6,098 nt of DNA from Gammaproteobacteria bacterium. Its GTDB lineage: Bacteria; Pseudomonadota; Gammaproteobacteria; Thiohalorhabdales; Thiohalorhabdaceae. The notes beneath the pieces are model-generated. The model did not search any database and was not told where the DNA came from. It saw only the letters and a list, made by a program, of their open reading frames with translations. How positions within the stretch are numbered: position 1 is the first letter of the stretch; each line of letters starts with the position of its first letter. This document shows, one piece after another, positions 4,083 through 6,098 of the stretch. Where the stretch lies: contig JAHEOG010000073.1 in assembly GCA_018609925.1 (NCBI GenBank), positions 1 through 6,098 on the forward strand, given 5' to 3'. The position numbers and the translations under genes were made by a program.

Positions 4083-6098
4083 AAGCTCGATCCCGTTGCC
4101 TTCCGGGAGCGCTTGGAGAACCTGGACCGCGAGGCCGAGGGGGACGCCGAGGCCCCCGCGGAGTCCACTCCAACGGAGACCGTGGATACTTCGGGGCCCG
4201 AGGAAGAAGAGGCTTGGGAGCCCCCGATCCCCGAGGACGCGGCGTACTCGCTGGAGGAAACCGACGCCTGGAGCGCCTCCCAGGCGGAAGAGCCCGCCGA
4301 CGGGACCGATACCAGCTCCTCGCAAGTATCGGATTCCGAGCCTGTGGCGGGTGCGGAGCCCGAAGCGAAGGAGGGGAGCTCCGAGCCCGGGCCAGGGGAG
4401 GGCCCCGATCCCTCCCTTGAGACCGAGCGCCCTTCCCCGGAGTCGCCGGGGACCTCCGAGGATGATCCGACCGGAGAGGCCCCTCCCCAGCCCGACTGGA
4501 AGGCGTTCGTTCCCGGGGTTCGGGAGGAAGCGAATCCTGTCCTGAAGGAAGCCGAAATCGTCTTGGCCGGAGGGGAGCCCGAAGACGGGAGCTCCGACGG
4601 CATTGTGCCCGATCTGGTCTCCCTGTCCGCGTCCTTACGCCAGGTTGATCTAGGGGATGCCGCGGAAGCCGTCGATCTCCTCGCCGATGTCCTTCGCTCC
4701 CCCGCTTCAACGGAGCTTCCCGATTCCATCCGGGAGCTTCTGAAGGGGGTGGTCCGACGGATCCGTCAGCGCCTGGATGAGGCCGATAGCCCGAGGGGAC
4801 AGCCCCTTGATCGGGATCGGATCCGCCAGGCCCGGGCCCTGTTGGAGCAATCCGGGCCTGTCGCCTCGGCTGGGCAAGCAGCGCCCGATTACGGGTCCGA
4901 GCCCGAGGCCGGGGGCGCCGATGAGGAGGGCGAGCTCGGGACGGGCATCGAATCGGGATCCATTGCCGAGGAGAGCGCCGAGCTGACCCCCGCGGGGCCG
5001 GGAGAGGACGACGGGGACTCCGGGCCCGAAGAACAGGATGAAGAGGGCGAGGCGCTTCGGCCGGATTCGGCGAAATCCGTCAGCGATTCCGAAACGACGG
5101 CCACTCCCGAGGGGGACCCTCCGGCGGGCTCAGGAGAAGGGGCCCCTTCGGGTGGGGGCGGCCCGGGCGGCTCCGGGATGGATCTATCCGGCTTCCTGGA
5201 TGGCTTCCAGGGGGAGGCCCGGGAGAACCTGGATGTGATCCAGGAAGGCCTGCTGGCAGCGGAGCGCGAGGAGGCCGACGAGGACACCCTGGACCGAATG
5301 GCCCGGCAGGCCCACAGCCTGAAGGGCTCAGCCAACATGCTTGGTCTGAGCGATCTGGGGGAGGGCTCGGAAGTCCTGGAGGAGGGCATCGTCCAGCTTC
5401 GAGCCGGGAACCTGGGCCGGGAGGGCTTTGACGCCCTCCTGGGTCTCCACGACGCCCTGCGGGAGGCCGTCAACCAGATCAAGCAGCAAGGTCGGGAGAG
5501 ACTCGATGTCCGCTCCTGGCGGGACCGGATCGAGGCCCGCAAGGAAGGGGAAGGTGGCGCGTCGGGGGCGGCCAAGGCCCCTCAACAGCAATCGGGAAGC
5601 GTCGGGTCCGGATCAGAGCGAGGTGAGGCCCCGGGCGAGGCGGAATCGTCCCAAACGGGAGCTTCGGTGGGAGAGGCAGCCGCCGGTGGTGCCCGGGAGA
5701 GCACCTCAAAACGCTCTGCCTCCTCGGGCCAGGGCAGCCTGCGCGTCAGCGCCAACCGGTTGGAGCGGCTCTCCGAGAGCGTCATCGGCCTGGCCATGGA
5801 CCGGGCCACCCAAGACGAACGCCAGGCCGAGATCGAGCAGATCAATGCCAATCTGCGGGAGATCCGCCGTCAGTGGGAGTGGTTCGAGAACATCCTGCCC
5901 AGCACCGGACCGCTGGTCCCCCAGCGGGATAAGCTCTCCCAGCAGCTTGAGGAGCTGACCCAGCAGGTCCATCAGTTCCGCCAGGAGGCCGAATACGACA
6001 CGGCCGCCCGGCACGCCCTCTATGACGAGATCCATCAGCGGGTCATGGACCTTATGGTCTCCCCGCTAGGCACGATCTTCTCGGTGCTGCCGCGTTCC
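3744..6098 (+). CDS. cheA: CheA-type histidine kinase with multiple Hpt domains (3' partial, ChpA/PilL-like)
   Basis: The frame from ATG 3744 stays open for 785 codons to the right edge, so the C-terminus is off-window. In order: Hpt1 (residues 1-113) with phospho-His50 in AHSVKGSANML; acidic linker (130-250); an Hpt-like helical domain without the His motif (about 251-349); acidic linker (370-478); Hpt2 (479-582) with phospho-His524 in AHSLKGSANML; linker (600-665); then a CheA dimerisation (P3) region from LRVSANRLERL at 666, ending RVMDLMVSPLGTIFSVLPRS. That last segment matches the P3-to-kinase junction of CheA (compare VxMxxRMVPxxxxFxRFPR). The P3 is about 114 residues, some 40 longer than in classical CheA, as in ChpA-type kinases. 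The HATPase, CheW-like and any REC domains should follow. Role: autophosphorylation controlled by receptor and CheW, and phosphotransfer to REC proteins, most simply the REC fused to the ATPase. ChpA-like by layout; a CheA of the alternative-function class is the alternative. Confidence 0.9.
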   Translation, partial: MATGFDFSAFIAGFQEEAEERLQSIEATLVELEKGREDAEELENLRRDAHSVKGSANMLQLPDIGETAHVLEDTFAYLRDGLAVSDQTHLNFMFELLDSLRSRIGSADDPESEKLDPVAFRERLENLDREAEGDAEAPAESTPTETVDTSGPEEEEAWEPPIPEDAAYSLEETDAWSASQAEEPADGTDTSSSQVSDSEPVAGAEPEAKEGSSEPGPGEGPDPSLETERPSPESPGTSEDDPTGEAPPQPDWKAFVPGVREEANPVLKEAEIVLAGGEPEDGSSDGIVPDLVSLSASLRQVDLGDAAEAVDLLADVLRSPASTELPDSIRELLKGVVRRIRQRLDEADSPRGQPLDRDRIRQARALLEQSGPVASAGQAAPDYGSEPEAGGADEEGELGTGIESGSIAEESAELTPAGPGEDDGDSGPEEQDEEGEALRPDSAKSVSDSETTATPEGDPPAGSGEGAPSGGGGPGGSGMDLSGFLDGFQGEARENLDVIQEGLLAAEREEADEDTLDRMARQAHSLKGSANMLGLSDLGEGSEVLEEGIVQLRAGNLGREGFDALLGLHDALREAVNQIKQQGRERLDVRSWRDRIEARKEGEGGASGAAKAPQQQSGSVGSGSERGEAPGEAESSQTGASVGEAAAGGARESTSKRSASSGQGSLRVSANRLERLSESVIGLAMDRATQDERQAEIEQINANLREIRRQWEWFENILPSTGPLVPQRDKLSQQLEELTQQVHQFRQEAEYDTAARHALYDEIHQRVMDLMVSPLGTIFSVLPRS
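4131..4493 (+). other. Long acidic low-complexity linker 1
   Basis: Encodes about 121 residues dominated by Glu, Asp, Pro, Ser, Ala and Gly, with no hydrophobic core pattern, so it is probably disordered. It joins Hpt1 to the degenerate Hpt-like domain. There is almost no Lys, Arg or His. Such tethers let Hpt domains swing between kinase and target. Confidence 0.85.
4494..4790 (+). other. Degenerate Hpt-like domain lacking the phospho-histidine
   Basis: About 99 ordered residues between two disordered linkers. It opens DWKAFVPGVREEANPVLKEA, which lines up by eye with DFSAFIAGFQEEAEERLQSI of Hpt1, and it ends with an amphipathic helix SIRELLKGVVRRIRQRL like the last Hpt helix (LLDSLRSRI). Where Hpt1 and Hpt2 have AHSxKGSANML it has LVSLSASLRQVDLGDA, with no histidine. 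I infer a pseudo-Hpt, comparable to the non-canonical phosphotransfer-like or FimL-like domains of ChpA. The alignment is by eye only. Confidence 0.6.
4851..5177 (+). other. Long acidic low-complexity linker 2
   Basis: About 109 residues rich in Glu, Asp, Gly, Ser and Pro, ending in a Gly-rich run (SGGGGPGGSG) just before Hpt2. Probably disordered; same character as linker 1. Hpt2 begins at an internal Met (5178) with no convincing Shine-Dalgarno at a normal distance, so I do not treat it as a separate start. Confidence 0.85.
5178..5489 (+). other. Hpt domain 2 of the CheA-type protein
   Basis: Phospho-acceptor His524, encoded at 5313-5315, lies in AHSLKGSANMLGL. Helix pattern and spacing repeat Hpt1, including the DLGEGSEVLEE helix matching DIGETAHVLED. 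Both Hpt domains look active. Confidence 0.92.
5739..6098 (+). other. CheA P3 dimerisation region (cut by window edge)
   Basis: Begins LRVSANRLERLSESVIGLAM, equivalent to the 'IRVdxekLDxLmnLvGEL' start of CheA P3. It continues as two long predicted helices and ends at the VMDLMVSPLGTIF junction. The region is about 40 residues longer than classical P3, from extra length in the helical hairpin (WFENILPSTGPLVPQRDKL lies at its turn). This identifies the protein as a CheA-type kinase although the catalytic domain itself is not visible. Confidence 0.82.

Noticed and set aside
5178..5180. Internal ATG at the beginning of Hpt2 as a separate gene start
   Set aside because: The frame is continuous from 3744, the upstream Gly/Pro-rich bases do not form a well-spaced Shine-Dalgarno, and multi-Hpt CheA proteins are well known.
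3507..5575. Antisense and out-of-frame + open frames over the kinase gene
   Set aside because: They arise from GAG/GCC/CCC-rich codons of the acidic linkers read in other frames (Arg/Pro/Ser-rich shadows). The real frame is the one from 3744 with the Hpt motifs.

Overview
This window is a gene-dense, GC-rich stretch with all recognisable genes on the + strand. It looks like the middle of one operon for a chemosensory (Che-like) pathway physically tied to a type IV pilus / type II secretion-class assembly ATPase. High GC, strong G/C third-position bias, and a CheW-MCP-multi-Hpt CheA order like the Pil-Chp twitching cluster (PilI-PilJ-ChpA) suggest a proteobacterium, perhaps a high-GC gammaproteobacterium. 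This is inference; no marker gene settles the taxonomy.

Layout: (1) Left edge to 1766: a GspE/PilB-family ATPase, cut off at its N-terminus by the window edge, fused in frame to a complete response-regulator receiver (REC) domain. A strong Shine-Dalgarno and an in-frame ATG (1278) lie exactly at the join, so a free 162-aa REC protein may also be made. (2) 1763-2221: a single-domain CheW adaptor, coupled to gene 1 by an ATGA overlap. (3) 2283-3722: a two-TM methyl-accepting chemotaxis receptor with a short helical periplasmic domain and no evident HAMP domain. (4) 3744 to the right edge: a long CheA-type kinase whose first 785 codons are visible. These hold two Hpt domains with intact phospho-histidines (His50, His524), a degenerate Hpt-like domain between them, long acidic linkers and an extended CheA dimerisation region. 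Its ATPase, CheW-like and any REC domains would lie beyond the window.

Inferred circuit: the receptor (3) and CheW (2) control the kinase (4), whose Hpt histidines pass phosphate to REC domains. The only REC domain visible is welded to the pilus/secretion motor ATPase (1). In the Pil-Chp pathway the equivalent regulators, PilG and PilH, are separate small proteins acting on the motors indirectly. Here the phosphorelay may end directly on the motor. This fusion, and the possible internal start that would make both fused and free REC forms, is the most interesting point in the window.

No RNA genes, mobile elements, CRISPR arrays, clear promoters or terminators were seen. There is no gene-free stretch over 300 bases; the largest gap is 61 bp.
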